Of a stretch of DNA of 64,000 nucleotides, positions 1 through 10,249 are shown in pieces. Numbering within the stretch: position 1 is the stretch's first letter; each line of letters starts with the position of its first letter. A model generated the notes under the pieces. That model made no database searches, had not been told where the DNA came from, and saw only the letters and a list, made by a program, of their open reading frames with translations. A program made the translations under genes and the position numbers. This stretch comes from Isochrysis galbana (Eukaryota > Haptophyta > Isochrysidales > Isochrysidaceae): positions 3,585,820-3,649,819 of the forward strand of contig CM030937.1 in the NCBI GenBank assembly GCA_018136815.1. The letters are read 5' to 3'.

Positions 1-852
1 CGTGGACCCCGAGCCAGACTTTTGGGCCCGCTCGGCGCGAGGCCCATGGCACATAGCGGTCAACGAGGATTGCGCGCAACAATTCCAAGCCAAATACGGA
101 GAGCACACCATCATCCGCGTCCTAGGCCAAGACCTTCCCGTACGCATCCGCTTGGAATCCATCGACGAGAAAATCAACAAAAAAGGCACCTCCTCACGCA
201 AAGCCCTCTATGAAGCACTCCAAGACGTCGCCGCCCACATTGTGGTCGAGGCAGACGGCCTCGCTCAAGCCTCGAAAATCACCTTGAGCGCGCTTGTCAA
301 AGCGGTCGAATCGCAAGGCCTCACCTTCCTGAAGGGGAACCGCGAGCGAATGAAACTCGAAGGTGAGTCGGGCACCTTTGTGTCGAAAGTAGCCCACTCA
401 TCCCGCTGGCACCTCTACGTCTCCGCGGCGCAAGGAACCTTCTTATCAGGCAACTTCCCACGCAAAATCATCCTCACCATCGACAACAAAACGGTGCCGG
501 TAAATTACGCCGTCCGGGCATGCAAGCCGATCGCCATGCCCCCCAACATCCAATCCCCCCACAAGCTCATGATCCACGGAAGCACCAAAGGGCCCCAGAA
601 GCCCTAAAACCCTTTTGGAAAGCACTAGCGGACAAAATAGACGCCAAAGCGGCACGTCTGACGCCGATAGCGCGCCATATGACCATCTTCGGCAGAACCA
701 ACATAGTAAACTTCATTATTTATGGCACACCGCGTTATTGGGTACAAACCTTAGCGGCCCCCAAATGGTTCCACAATAGGATTCAGCGGGCGGCCGATAA
801 AATCCTATGGGAAAGCGGTGTGCCGTCTCTGCCAAAGACGTCGGAGTGGTAG
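1..852 (+). mobile_element. LINE remnant: unidentified ORF and reverse transcriptase tail
   Basis: Two open stretches lie end to end. The first (2-607, 201 residues, cut by the window edge) has no domain I recognise; it is hydrophilic and rich in Lys, Ala and Ser. The second, in another frame (about 595-852), carries the pattern found after the catalytic part of non-LTR reverse transcriptases: FWKALADKI, then ARLTPIARHMTIFGRTNIVN, then YW and ILWE. In LINEs this is the thumb/connection region (W..l..ki..rl, then lS..GR..iiN). The frame change suggests a decayed copy. The piece stops near 845, where an oppositely oriented ORF begins, so two elements abut. The RT tail is fairly secure; whether the first ORF belongs to the same element is inferred from position only. 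Confidence 0.55.
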
Positions 853-1465
853 AAGCCCGCAAGGCCTTGACGTGGGTGTTGAGGCCCGCTATCATCTCGA
901 GGAGGGCGGTGTGCTCTCGGTCACGCTTCTCGTCGCGAAGTAGTTGAGCGTCGATCGCGGACTGCATGTGGGCGAGGCGGTCGGCTAAAAGGTCGGCGGC
1001 CGAGGGGGACTCGCTTACGTGTTCCCACGCGCAGTCTTCAAACGGGTGGTCATGGGGGTCGGGCCTCGGGCAACCCGAGGTCCCAAGGGAGGTGAGCTCA
1101 GCTCGCTCGCGGAGTGGGTCCACAAGCGGCGGCTCGTCTGATGGAGCGGCGGATGGCGTCGCCGTGTTAGAAGGACCTTGCGGAGGCTCGGAGCCGCCGA
1201 TTCCGACGAAGTGGACCCCTTGTGGCCCAAAAGAAGTTCCCGCTGTTTCCATGGGCATAGATGGAGCGGGATTATGGAACGGCGCGGTCGTAGGCGCCAA
1301 GACAGAATTTGTGCTTGTCGAACACGCGATGACCACTGGCTCGTAGGCAGAGGGCCGTTCGATCGAGCCGGCAGCTGACGCGGCCGTGAAAGAGTCGTTG
1401 GTTGTTGCTTGCGGGAATATGTCTGAGAGGTCATAGTAGAAGTCGGGTCTGACTGCGTCTACCAT
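845..1465 (-). CDS. ORF1-like protein of a LINE, 3' truncated
   Basis: An ATG-started frame opens at 1465 and stays open to 716, but the part below about 845 overlaps the opposite-strand RT remnant and is probably not original coding. The N-terminal half is rich in Pro, Ser and Thr. The C-terminal half (LLADRLAHMQSAIDAQLLRD onward) is a charged helix likely to form a coiled coil, as in many LINE ORF1 proteins. I see no RNA-binding motif. Support for a mobile origin is the upstream sequence: the 300 bp before the ATG recur at 52505-52740, as a LINE 5' UTR would. It could instead be an unknown host protein; the calling evidence is indirect. Confidence 0.35.
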
Positions 1466-1647
1466 CGAGTGCTAGGGACGAAGAGAGAGACGGAGGTTCG
1501 GAGGCTCGCAACGCGCGGCGTTGGAGGGTAGGGCCGAGGCTAGCTAGCGAGCTAGAGGAAGAGAGAGAACGAGAATGAGAGCTTCTTAGGTCCAAGGTAG
1601 ACACGAGAGACTACAACACGGGGACTCCAAAAAACAGGCTCCACGTC

Positions 1648-1960
1648 ACGCAGTCACACACGAACTAACCCAAACAGGGCGAAAACTAACCACACCCAAG
1701 ACGGACTGTCAAGCGTCGGCACCAAGGCGGCTCATCGGCGCACAGACGTGCGGCAGAGAAGTCGGAACAACGAGGGCAGACCTCGCTGGGGGACTACCAC
1801 CGATACACGAGGAGAAGACAGAAGACTGTCACTGTCACCGATGCTTGAGGAGAAGACAGAAGACTGTCACCGATGCATGAGGAGAAGACAGAAGACTGTC
1901 ACCGAACGTTTGATGACATCGAAAGAAAGTAAGAGAAGGGGTAGAATGTCGCCGACGAGA
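1648..1960 (-). repeat. Dispersed repeat, LINE 5'-UTR-like, with 32 bp tandem units
   Basis: This block matches 52505-52740 in the same orientation: 'aaactaacccaaac', 'gggcgaaaactaaccac', 'ggcgtcggcacca', 'acaacgagggcaga' and 'gagaagacaaaagac' or close variants occur in the same order. Within it, about 1808-1905 holds three near-identical copies of a 32 bp unit (CGATGCATGAGGAGAAGACA, then GAAGACTGTCAC). The second genomic copy has one such unit, so the unit has multiplied here. It sits directly upstream of the minus-strand ORF at 1465, as a promoter-bearing 5' UTR with monomers would. Confidence 0.6.
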
Positions 1961-2662
1961 CCTTGAGGCTTAAAATAACCCACAGGTTAGAAGTAAAAGT
2001 CTGTCATCGTATGGAATACGACACGTCGAGACCACGTAAGAGCACCAGAGGTGGCACTGTGCGACGCGCGCCTGCGTTCCCCGGGCACGGTTACCCCCGT
2101 GCATGGAGTACAGAGCCCTGCGCGGGCGCACCGCGTCGCTCGTCGCCTGCGCCTGCGCCCTCCACCTCGCCCCTGCTACCTGCTGGCACCTGCTCCCAGC
2201 CTCTCGCGCGCATGCAGTGCGCGGCTGGCCGCGAGCCATCAAAATGGCGGTGCTGCGCATGACGGGCTGGCCCATCACGCGCGGCACCGCCTCAGCATGG
2301 CGAGAGGGGTTGCCTGCAGGCCTCCTGGCCACGCAGACCCTCGCCAGAGCGGCCACAGGCCGCTTGCGAGGCCACTGGCCACTAGCGAGGCCAACGACCA
2401 TCGCTGCGGCCGCCATCACGCGCTGCCGCAGGAGAAAGAGATCATCAAATTGAGTATGGTTTTGACAAATTATAATCTTATTAATTTTAATTTCAGTCTT
2501 CATTTCACTAGTCCAAGACACATATGAGCACAATACCAATTCATGAACATGACTACCGGCATGCCCAAATCCCAGTGTTTCGGTAGCCAGCGAAACGATT
2601 TCTTGTGAAAACAGTGTTCGCGCACTCTGGACACGACAGACGGCGGAAGACGCGCATGGCCG
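1961..2662. other. No gene recognised
   Basis: GC-rich sequence to about 2440, then an AT-rich stretch around 2455-2510. Open frames on both strands overlap each other and show no domain or conserved motif. It may hold the promoter of the ORF at 2663. Confidence 0.4.
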
Positions 2663-3214
2663 ATGGCGTCGTCGTCGAGCTCGTCTCGTCCGTCGGCAGG
2701 CATCTTGGCTGCGGAGCGCGAGACCTTACGCTTGGCTCGGAAACAATTAGAGCACAGGCTCCGCATCCTACAGGCGGAAGAGGCAGCTCTCCTCCAGTGG
2801 AAGCCAGGGCAGCCGCTCCCAACGCCTGAGGTGGTTCCAGAATACTTGTCTGATCACAGCGATGAGAGCGATGGTTTCGAGGAGAGCGATGAGGAGCTCG
2901 AGGCGGTGAGGGGACACGCCACTACGGTACTGATCCAGCCGAGCGCGACTATAGAGCATACACAGAGAATTTCACAACCATCACCAAGCTGTGTTGCGAC
3001 TCGTGCACAAGGAGCAGAACCTGCGAGTAGAATGCCCCAGGAGCTAAGGACACCATCCGGCCAACACGGCGGGGGTGGGGCTCATGCAGCAGACTCCGAC
3101 TGGGAAGACGACCTCATGGATGCGCTGCCGGAAGACAGCCCATGGGTGAGTGCGCAAGCTCCTCGAGTTCTAACAAATCCAGGTTTGGCCAGATCACAAA
3201 GTGGAGAGTCGTAG
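2663..3214 (+). CDS. Hypothetical protein with N-terminal coiled coil and acidic middle
   Basis: The 183-residue frame starts MASSSSSSRPSAG, followed by a Leu/Glu/Arg helix (about residues 15-50: ERETLRLARKQLEHRLRILQ) that looks like a coiled coil. An acidic stretch (DHSDESDGFEESDEELE) and a second acidic patch (DSDWEDDLMDALPED) follow, giving the look of a nuclear or scaffold protein. After residue W161 the codon boundary reads 'gtgagt', a strong donor for this genome, so the true gene may continue into an intron and the last residues may be intronic. I found no matching downstream exon. I recognise no family. Confidence 0.45.
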   Translation: MASSSSSSRPSAGILAAERETLRLARKQLEHRLRILQAEEAALLQWKPGQPLPTPEVVPEYLSDHSDESDGFEESDEELEAVRGHATTVLIQPSATIEHTQRISQPSPSCVATRAQGAEPASRMPQELRTPSGQHGGGGAHAADSDWEDDLMDALPEDSPWVSAQAPRVLTNPGLARSQSGES

Positions 3215-3434
3215 GCTAAATAGTGCTGCAGTCGTGCTTTGATCTTGCGCGGAGTCCCACTCGATTCTTGACATGTGGTTGATATAAGTTGTTCAAAAGT
3301 GATCCCAGTCTTGCCTATCCTCATCCACCCAACGCGAACTCTATGATACAATCGGGAGGGGGAGGGGCAGCTTGTTTTTGTTGGTTGTTGGTTGGGGTTG
3401 TGTGGGGTATAATTCATTCGTCTTAATATTCTCA

Positions 3435-3935
3435 ACCTACTTTTATAAGTGGGGGTCAATGGGGGCTTCGCGCCCCCCTCACTTCATCGCGGACACTCTC
3501 CTGCCTCCTGGGTGGGCCCGTACAACCAACCTAAGCCCCTGCCTTTTGGCAGGGGCTGGGCACTCATCATTTTGACCCAGACTCCTACCCAGTGGGCGTG
3601 GGCCGCGAATCGCATTCCCACGCCCGCGCCGGGCCTGCCCTTGAGCTGTCCCCCCCCCATCCCTGGTCGCCAGGCAGACAGAGGCCTCCGGGCGGCACCC
3701 AAGGCCAACGCGAGACGAGCGAGGGAGATGGCAGGGGTCAGGGGGGGCCAGGGGCTGAGGCAGAAAGCAGAAGATAGACTCTTTGCCTATCCGGACGCGA
3801 CTACCCCCGACAGCTTGAAAACTCTCTACATAATAGCGCGGAGATTCAACCGAGTTTATACTTGGTTCGCCCATGGGGGGGCACGAGCGCCCCCCTCTCT
3901 CCACTCCTCCCCCCAACTAAGTTTATACTTATACT
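3435..3935. repeat. Cluster of GC-rich hairpin repeats
   Basis: Contains a GGGGGCTTCGCGCCCCCC-type hairpin near 3460 and, at about 3855-3915, the motif 'tttatacttggttcgcccatgggg' with the C-rich arm that follows it. The latter motif recurs near 23205, 29030 (reverse) and 43170, where it begins longer copies of the ~860 bp element. Confidence 0.55.
3766..3848 (+). mobile_element. LINE C-terminal domain scrap
   Basis: In frame this short piece reads DRLFAYPDATTPDSLKTLYI. It matches DRLFAYPNSPTPDSLKALYL, encoded on the minus strand near 49240, where the C-terminal domain of a LINE-like ORF continues. Only the start of that domain is kept; the hairpin repeat follows. Confidence 0.45.
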
Positions 3936-3949
3936 TAGATCGCCCATGC

Positions 3950-4138
3950 ACCACCTCCCACAAGCCTCCTCCCGCACTTCCGCGCCCTCCGTGCGTCATG
4001 CGTCGTGCGTCGATCACCATGCCCGTAGTTCCCCCCGAGGAAAGCTCCATGAGCTCCCCGCAAGAACCGCATTCCGCGCTAGCTGCCGGCGCGCCCTCGC
4101 AGGCAATCTCCAAGAGTGAGATGAGCCTTGCTCTGACA
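3950..4138 (+). repeat. Dispersed repeat with coding potential, copy 1
   Basis: About 190 bp match 52181-52371 (opposite orientation) at roughly nine bases in ten. Both copies keep an open frame reading VVPPEESSMSSPQEPHSALA, or VVTPEES in the other, to SEMSLALT. Preserved reading suggests the start of a mobile-element ORF, not random repeat. Near 52500 it lies on the same strand as the 5'-UTR-like repeat and just below it, which fits an ORF1 start of the same LINE family. Confidence 0.55.
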
Positions 4139-4204
4139 GACACAACCCCAACAAACAAAACGTGGCCAAACAGAGACAGACACACACGACAACAACGACA
4201 AACC

Positions 4205-4420
4205 CAAAAGGCCTACCCGAACCCCACACTCTGAACCAGGCCTCAGGCCTCAGGTAGCGCACCGAGGCCGGACCCCGGAAACCGAAGAAAAAGGAAAGAA
4301 GGGGGGCAGGGGAAGAGGTGGAGGGAGGGAAGATAAGGGCGGTGTAGATATAGATAGCGAAGGGGAGTCCCGTAACTAGTAGGTGTGTAGCCCTGAATCT
4401 TCAGAAGTTTTTTTTTAGCA
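4205..4420 (+). repeat. Short interspersed repeat ending in hairpin plus T-run
   Basis: Carries 'aaaaggcctaccc', a C/A-rich middle with 'ccgaagaaaaagga', a G-rich block, and an end 'tagccctgaatcttcag' followed by a run of T. The same order is seen at 11035-11230. CTGAA/TTCAG forms a 5 bp stem with a 2-base loop. The element resembles a SINE or pol III-type unit, but I cannot identify A/B boxes. Confidence 0.6.
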
Positions 4421-5415
4421 GAGTAGTAGACATCATCAAGAATTTTTTTACCGGGAGGTTTTTTATTCGGCATCGCGCCACACGCCACACGGTCGAAAAT
4501 TGCAGCCCAAGCCTTACTACTAGTTAAAAAGTCCTCGTTTTGACCGCCCTATTTGCGATTTGTGATGTAATGGTTAAAGGTTTATTAAAGGGCTATGATG
4601 GGAGTGTGACGAGTGTGAGGATGCCCCTCCTGACTGCAGGGGTACCCTGAAAAGGGGAAGGCTGGTGGCTGGGGGGGGGGGGGTAGTGGGCCAGTCACGA
4701 GTGGTGGCACAAAATGCGGTGTGGGAAGCAACCATTTGGCTTCTCCGCCGCCCTACTGCGATACTGCGATATCTCCGCTCGGCGGAGACCCCGAGAATTT
4801 AAACCTAGCTAGTGGCTAGCGGTCGAGCCTTCCGCCGCTCTGTGCTTTCGTGGTCCCCGTCGGGCGGCCGTCGGGGCTTTCCCTCCAGACGCCCCCCCTC
4901 TCCCTCTCCCCCCTTCCCCCCTCCGTTCCCGTTCGCGCGCTCCGACGAGGTCCGGAAATAGCCCCCACCGGAAATGACAGGATAATGAGGAACAGATGCG
5001 GGATTCCTTTCCCCACACCCGCGACTATGGAGCGGGGGATGGGGGGAGAGAGAGAGGGAGAGAGAGAGGGAGAGAGAGATCATGGTGATGAAGATGAGAG
5101 GTAGCCAGGGAGAGGACGGAGCGTCAAAGAAACGGAGAATGAGAGGCGAGTAGTCAGTGAGTGAGGAGCGCATGGATGAGGGAGGGAAAGAGGGAGGGAT
5201 ACTGGGAGAGAGGGAGAAACCGCGCAATAGGGGAAATGAGCGAGGAGAGAGGGAAAGAGGAGGTTGGGGGGGGGGCAATATTGGAGGAGAGGAAAATGAG
5301 GACGAGAAGAGAGGGAAGGTGGTACTCCAGGGATACTAGAAGAAGTGGGGGAGGGTTCGAGGGAGAACGAGGGAAGGGTATGGAGATCCTATGTCAAGTG
5401 TGAGAGAGAGGGAAT
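4421..5415. other. No gene; repeat end, G-run and GA-rich sequence
   Basis: Around 4535-4555 it holds 'ttttgaccgccctatt', the end motif of the family seen at 36255-36605 and 47095-47510. A run of G lies near 4671-4682. From about 5035 the strand is strongly GA-rich. Frames here are simple-sequence artefacts. Confidence 0.5.
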
Positions 5416-5439
5416 ATGAGTCTGTTCTTCAGGTGTATG

Positions 5440-5484
5440 TGCAGAGAGGGAGAGAGAGAGAGAGGGAGAGAGAGGGAGAGAGAG

Positions 5485-5571
<87 letters not shown>

Positions 5572-5593
5572 CAGAGAGAGAGAGAGAGAGAGA
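5440..5593. repeat. GA microsatellite with 39-base G run
   Basis: (GA)n and GAGAGGGA units flank an uninterrupted run of G at 5488-5526, followed by (GA)n to about 5593. This lies just upstream of the nucleotidase start and probably forms its 5' leader or promoter. Length of the G run is likely unreliable in assembly. Confidence 0.85.
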
Positions 5594-5688
5594 AGGTTGT
5601 GCGGTTTGGGGGTCTGGAGGAAGGCTTGTTGGGGGCGGGGACCAGCGCCAGCGGAGCGAGCGTGCGGGTCTCACAGCAGCCACTCGCC

Positions 5689-7446
5689 ATGCGCACGGTT
5701 GCGCGCTCGAGCGCAGGAGTGTGGCCATTCATACTAACTGCAGCCGCATGCTCGGCCCTTCACCCGCCCTTCAGATCGCCACGCGCGCCCACGCGCTCAC
5801 GGGTGGCTTTCCTGTCTGCAGCGGATGGCATCACACCGCCAACTCTGCTTACACCGCAGAAGACACGCAACCTGCGCGAGCTTCTAGAGGGCGCAAATCT
5901 GCAGGCCGAGACGCCGTCAACCCTCCCTCCCAAGGGCGTCTTCGCAACCCGATCTCTGAACATGGGCGAAATCAAGTGCATAGGCTACGACATGGACTAC
6001 ACGCTCATTGACTACAAGATGGAGAAGTGGGAGGAAAGGGCGTACCACTACTGCAAGGAGCACCTGCGCTCGAAAGGATTCCCAGTATCTGGACTGCACC
6101 TCGATCCAGAGCTCGTTTGCCGCGGCATAATTGTGGACACCGAGCAGGGCAACCTCTTGAAGGCAGACAGGTTTGGATATGTCCGCCGTGGAATGCATGG
6201 CACTAAGCAACTGAGTGATGAGAAGATAAGAGCGGAATACTCGCAGGAGGCGGTCGACCTGCGCGATTCTCGATGGGTGTTCCTCAACACCATGTTTTCT
6301 GTCTCAGAAGGCTGCCTCTACGCGCAATTGGTCGACCGCCTCGATTCAGGTGCTCTTCTTGCAGATGCACAACCACCCTTTGACGCAGTGCGTTGCTCCT
6401 CGTACTCTCAACTTTACCAGGCCGTTTCCAAGGCGCTGTACAAGGCGCATGTCGCCTCAAGGTTGAAGGATGAGGTCATGCAAGATCCGCTCAGCTTCGT
6501 CCATCTCGATCCTGCGACATGCGAGGCCTTGCTCGACCAGCGGGACGCCGGAAAAAAATTGGCCTTGGTCACGAACTCCGATTGGGTGTACACTCAAAAG
6601 GTTATGTCTAGCATCTACAACCCGTTCCTTCCGGCTGGCATGGACTGGACCAACCTCTTTGATCTCGTCGTTGTGTCAGCGTGTAAGCCTGAATTTTTCA
6701 CCACCGATCGTCGCCCTGTGTACGAGCTCGCTACTGAAGATGGCTACCTCCGGGAGCACTTCCGTTTTGAGGAAGGCAAAATCTTTGCGGGGGGTAATGC
6801 TCGGATGCTCCAGAAGTGCTTCCAAGTGACCGGTGAGGAAATCCTCTACGTGGGCGATCATATATTTTCGGACGTTAACATGGCGAAGAAGGGCTTGCGC
6901 TGGCGCACATGCCTCATCATGCAGGAGCTAGAAAAAGAGGTCGAGGGGCTCAGCCTCGGGCTTGAAAAGCAAAATGCCATACGCCAGCTCTTTTCAGTAC
7001 GAAATCAACACGCGGCAGTGCTCAACCGCCTGCGCAACGATCTGACCAAAAGGCTCAATGGGCGGGACGGCGCAGGTAATTCGGCATCCCCCCCGCGCAG
7101 CGCAGAAGACTCTCGCAAAGACATTGAGACCCTTCAAGGTACTGTCGAGGCGTTAAACGATGAGCTAGACCAACTTCTCCGTGAAGAAGGCGGGCACGTC
7201 AACAAATATTGGGGTTACATGAGCCGTGCAGGTTTCGCCGACACGTCTCATCTCATGCGGCAGATACAGAAGTACGCCGACATCTATACTAGTAGGGTGA
7301 GCAACTTCTTGCCCTACACGCCTTACGCTCTTTTCTCATCGCCGCGGCACGCTCTGGCGCATGACATGGACTACTCGCAGATTTTTGTGAAGAGTACGAG
7401 CTATGGCGCAGAGAACTCTACCGCTTCGAGCAGGAGCGCTACCTGA
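5689..7446 (+). CDS. HAD-type 5'-nucleotidase (cytosolic purine 5'-nucleotidase family)
   Basis: A 585-residue protein when started at the ATG at 5689; the longer frame upstream is only GA/G repeat. HAD motifs are in order: GYDMDYTLID (about residue 101, nucleophile and general acid Asp), LVTNSDWVYT (about 295), and YVGDHIFSDVN (about 389, metal-binding Asp). The spacing and the sequence around them match the IMP/GMP 5'-nucleotidase branch (HAD subfamily IG), which removes phosphate from nucleoside monophosphates. The first 30 residues (MRTVARSSAGVWPFILTAAA) look like a signal or bipartite plastid-targeting peptide. The frame ends at 7446, but another frame from about 7380 to 7628 reads like coding sequence (CEEYELWRRELYRFEQERYL, then LNAFPDEIAG), so the C-terminus may really run to 7628, through a base-call error or unrecognised intron. 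No clear intron elsewhere. Confidence 0.88.
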   Translation: MRTVARSSAGVWPFILTAAACSALHPPFRSPRAPTRSRVAFLSAADGITPPTLLTPQKTRNLRELLEGANLQAETPSTLPPKGVFATRSLNMGEIKCIGYDMDYTLIDYKMEKWEERAYHYCKEHLRSKGFPVSGLHLDPELVCRGIIVDTEQGNLLKADRFGYVRRGMHGTKQLSDEKIRAEYSQEAVDLRDSRWVFLNTMFSVSEGCLYAQLVDRLDSGALLADAQPPFDAVRCSSYSQLYQAVSKALYKAHVASRLKDEVMQDPLSFVHLDPATCEALLDQRDAGKKLALVTNSDWVYTQKVMSSIYNPFLPAGMDWTNLFDLVVVSACKPEFFTTDRRPVYELATEDGYLREHFRFEEGKIFAGGNARMLQKCFQVTGEEILYVGDHIFSDVNMAKKGLRWRTCLIMQELEKEVEGLSLGLEKQNAIRQLFSVRNQHAAVLNRLRNDLTKRLNGRDGAGNSASPPRSAEDSRKDIETLQGTVEALNDELDQLLREEGGHVNKYWGYMSRAGFADTSHLMRQIQKYADIYTSRVSNFLPYTPYALFSSPRHALAHDMDYSQIFVKSTSYGAENSTASSRSAT

Positions 7447-7707
7447 ACGCTTTCCCTGACGAGATTGCTGGCAAAGGACGCCGCACGTCCCCAAACTGGC
7501 TGAGACGAATTTCAACTCGTGTGAACTTGGCCCGACGCATGGTCGTGTTGGCCTCTCCATTGCATCGTTTGGACATAGACTTGCATCAAGGCCAGGCGAG
7601 ATCGGTGTCTCATACGAATGGGTACTAGTTCAAGCGGCTCTTGCGCACTCCGGCAAAACTTATGGACGATATCTGCGAACTCACCATGGGCAATCCTAGC
7701 AATGCCC

Positions 7708-7858
7708 GGGCCATTAAACCGTTGAATGCGATTATTTCTTGACATCACCGGAGAGGATAGGGATGGGTAGAATTCGGCTGGACGGGCCATTAAACCGTTG
7801 AATGATTATTTCTTGACATCACCGGAGAGGATAGGGGTGGGTAGAAATCGGCGGGAAA
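7708..7858. repeat. Tandem duplication, 75-76 bp unit, two copies
   Basis: The unit begins 'gggccattaaaccgttgaat' and contains 'ttcttgacatcaccggagag'. Copies start at 7708 and 7784 and differ at few positions. It lies just past the nucleotidase, probably in its 3' flank. Confidence 0.85.
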
Positions 7859-8334
7859 CCTCGTTCATCCTCGCTATGTGCACACGTCATCCTCTATATT
7901 ATTCAACACCCTTTCCACCTTTCATACGCACACACCTGCATGAGCATCAACTGAGCACATCTAGCCTCTGGCTACACGAGGTGTGGACGACTTGGACTTG
8001 AGTATCTTTTGCTCGTCGTTGTGCGCGACGCAGTGGCTAGGCACCCGGGCACCTCTTTTTGCCAGTGTTCTTCTTCTTGCATATAGGCCTCCGGTTGCCG
8101 TAGCGGTCCCAAATGAGGTGTATTACAGTTGAGAACGATTACCAATGATATCTGCCCCAACATCGAAATGTGAGGTGGTGGGGATGGCATGAATGATGAA
8201 TGCACGTTTCGCTCTGCTAACGCATTGCCTATCGATCTGGATCTGTCTATAGCTATAACTCTCTCCTAGGAGCTAGGACATCCTAGTAGCCGAAGAAACA
8301 AAGGACAAAGGTACTACTACGATGTTCTTAAAAA
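7859..8334. other. No gene recognised
   Basis: Moderate GC with short frames only, none with a recognisable motif. Nothing else seen. Confidence 0.4.
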
Positions 8335-8570
8335 TTCTTCGGAAGATTCAGGGCTAACACTTGTGACTCACAGTGTGCAGTGTGACCTACGACGGTCTAA
8401 AAATATATAATTCTTGAAGGTGTCCGCTACGCTACTAGCTACTAGTGACTCACACCACTCCGGGATCACGCTCGTCATCGCCTAAGCCCCACACTCTCAT
8501 CCCCGCACCCACTACCCACTACCCCCCCTAGGGGGGTGGCCCACCTTGCCGACATCTACACCTCGCCCAT
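8335..8570 (-). repeat. Hairpin/T-run repeats in reverse orientation
   Basis: Reverse complement of the short-repeat ends: 'gaagattcagggctaacac' at about 8340, then 'ttcttgaaggtgtccgct' at about 8412 followed by 'actagtgactcacacc' and a C-rich block ending in 'ctaggggggtggccc'. The second part matches 10255-10385 and the reverse of 32640-32860, so two related units lie back to back. Confidence 0.55.
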
Positions 8571-8639
8571 GCATGCTGACAGCAAGAAACACGCACCTCC
8601 ACTCCTCCACTTCAAACACATCACGCACAGGCGCATACA

Positions 8640-9505
8640 CTAATCTTATGATTGGTCGCCATGGAGGGGGGCCTCGCGCCCCCCCCCCCACTCTCTCGAC
8701 TCCCCTCACGGGGGGCGAGAACCATCCACCCCCCTGCGCTGCCTCTTGGCATGTAGGGGGGACTCACCCAGACTGCCCAGACTCTCCCTGAGAGTCGGGC
8801 ACAGATCGCACGCCCTGGCCCGCGTGGGCCTGCTTCTCGCTCTGACCAACCCCTCCTCCCCCTGGGCCCCCCTAATCAGGAGCCCCCAGCCAGCTCCTGT
8901 CGACCGGCAGGGGCTCGAGAGCCAGCGAGGGAGAGGCAGGAGGGGCCGGGGCCATGCCCCAGCTCACCTGCCCCCTGAGCTGTGCTCCCAGGCCCCTGCA
9001 GGCCTCCTGGGGACCTGAAGAGGGGCCGCAGGCGCGCGCCATGGGCCAGAGCCGCAGGGAAGAGAGGAGGAAGAGGGAAGAGGGAGAGGAGGGGGGAGTG
9101 GCAGCTCTCCCCTCCGGCGTTTACGTGTCTTCTCGCCCCGTTTGGGTAAGAGAAGACGGGGGCACCAGAACCAGGAGGGAAGGGCCGCGGCTCGCCGCGG
9201 CCACTCGCCTCGGCGAGAGAGATTAGCGCTTCTGGGCTCCCATTCACGAGTGCCCCCCCCCCCCCCCCTGCGTTGTTTTTACCCGAAAGGGGTTTTCCCC
9301 CAGCGTGGACTCGAGGAGAGGACGTGCTGGGGTGCGCGGGGTCGGTGCGTGCACTGGGGGGAGGACAAATATCGAGGGGAGGGGGCAGTGCCCCCTCCCC
9401 CCGGTAGCACTCGGACACCTGGCTCGTCAGGCATGGCGGGATTCCGGGACGGAAAAGTTGTGTCCAATTAGCTAGTGGGGTTGGCTAGGATATAACATTA
9501 ATCAT
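8640..9505 (+). repeat. ~860 bp GC-rich dispersed element, full copy 1
   Basis: Aligns with 43165-44025 over most of its length. Shared landmarks in order: a CCATGG-centred G/C hairpin, 'ctgaccaacccctcctcccc', 'gaggggccgcaggcgcgcgcc', 'ctcgccgcggccactcgcc', 'acccgaaaggggttttcccc', 'gaggacaaatatcgagggga', and the end 'ggggttggctaggatataac'. There is no long coding frame. Partial copies lie at 23095-23440, 27820-27975, 28795-29040 and 35205-35425. A non-autonomous element is likely; the class is unknown. Confidence 0.75.
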
Positions 9506-9506
9506 T

Positions 9507-10128
9507 TTGTTTGTCACGCACAGGCGCATAGCCACGGCCAACAGGTTCGCAGACAGAGACAAGATATGCCGCTTTTGCCAAGCAACGGACGAATCCTCCT
9601 CATATTCATATCTGGGGGAGTGCCCACGCCTTTCAAACATCTTCGATACCCTCAACATGTTGACCAGGTACTCGGTACTCTCCGAAATTGGGCACAAGCA
9701 TCTTGGAAGCGATCATGGATAACCTATTCCTAAACCCGGACAACACATGCCCTAGATCGCTAGATCGCTAGACATACTAAGTATATACTATAGGTGCTAG
9801 CATGGAGGTTCATAATTACAGCAGACTTTTACATGATACAATATCACGACGCCACCTTCTCGGAGGAATCGGTCCTAATAAGAGTCATTGAGAGATTCAC
9901 CAAACTGTGCGGAGCCCTCACTTTCGCCAACTTGACAGGCGCCCGGCGAGAACCGCCCAGGCGGGTATGGGGAGACAACAAAAAAAATCGACTTGGGCGA
10001 CATGCGCCCACTGTACGACGCCGACGCACACCGCAAACTAATCCCCAGTGCAGAACTTGTCGCCCTAGCCACTAACCTAGGAGTAAAACACTCGGCAATG
10101 TGCACCCTAGACAAAAACCTGGAGGAGT
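9507..10128 (+). mobile_element. LINE 3' end: zinc-binding tail and C-terminal domain
   Basis: At 9507-9722 the frame reads HRRIATANRFADRDKICRFC, then ATDESSS, then GECPRL: the C..C...H/Y..C zinc-binding pattern found after RT in many non-LTR retrotransposons (zf-RVT). After a frame change, LAWRFIITADFYMIQYHDAT appears (about 9794-9870), and in a further frame LGDMRPLYDADAHRKLIPSA to NLEE and a stop near 10128. The last two blocks match the ORF fragment at 48858-49245 (AWRYIISDFYKVEFEN and PHDLSAP). Frames change between the blocks, so the copy is decayed. It begins right where the ~860 bp repeat ends. Confidence 0.6.
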
Positions 10129-10249
10129 GATATTGGTCCCACATCAACGCATAACAACGAAAAAACTTAGTTAGGGCAAGCGGTCGCCAAGCAAGCTACA
10201 CATATGAACACGCGCCGAGGGGACACCCAAACCAACGACAAAGATAGCA

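Noticed and set aside
716-844. C-terminal end of the minus ORF (to 716)
   Set aside because: Overlaps the LINE RT remnant on the other strand, which has clear family motifs.
1808-1905. CRISPR-like array of 32 bp repeats
   Set aside because: No unique spacers, units are contiguous, and the DNA is eukaryotic.
4390-4412. Bacterial intrinsic terminator (hairpin plus T-run)
   Set aside because: The genome is eukaryotic and the sequence is the end of a dispersed repeat.
5391-6011. ORFs coding for Arg-Glu and poly-Gly runs over the GA/G microsatellite
   Set aside because: They are translations of simple repeats; the nucleotidase start is after them.
8546-9471. Open frames within the ~860 bp element
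   Set aside because: Not conserved in frame between the two full copies; Gly/Pro/Arg bias from base composition.
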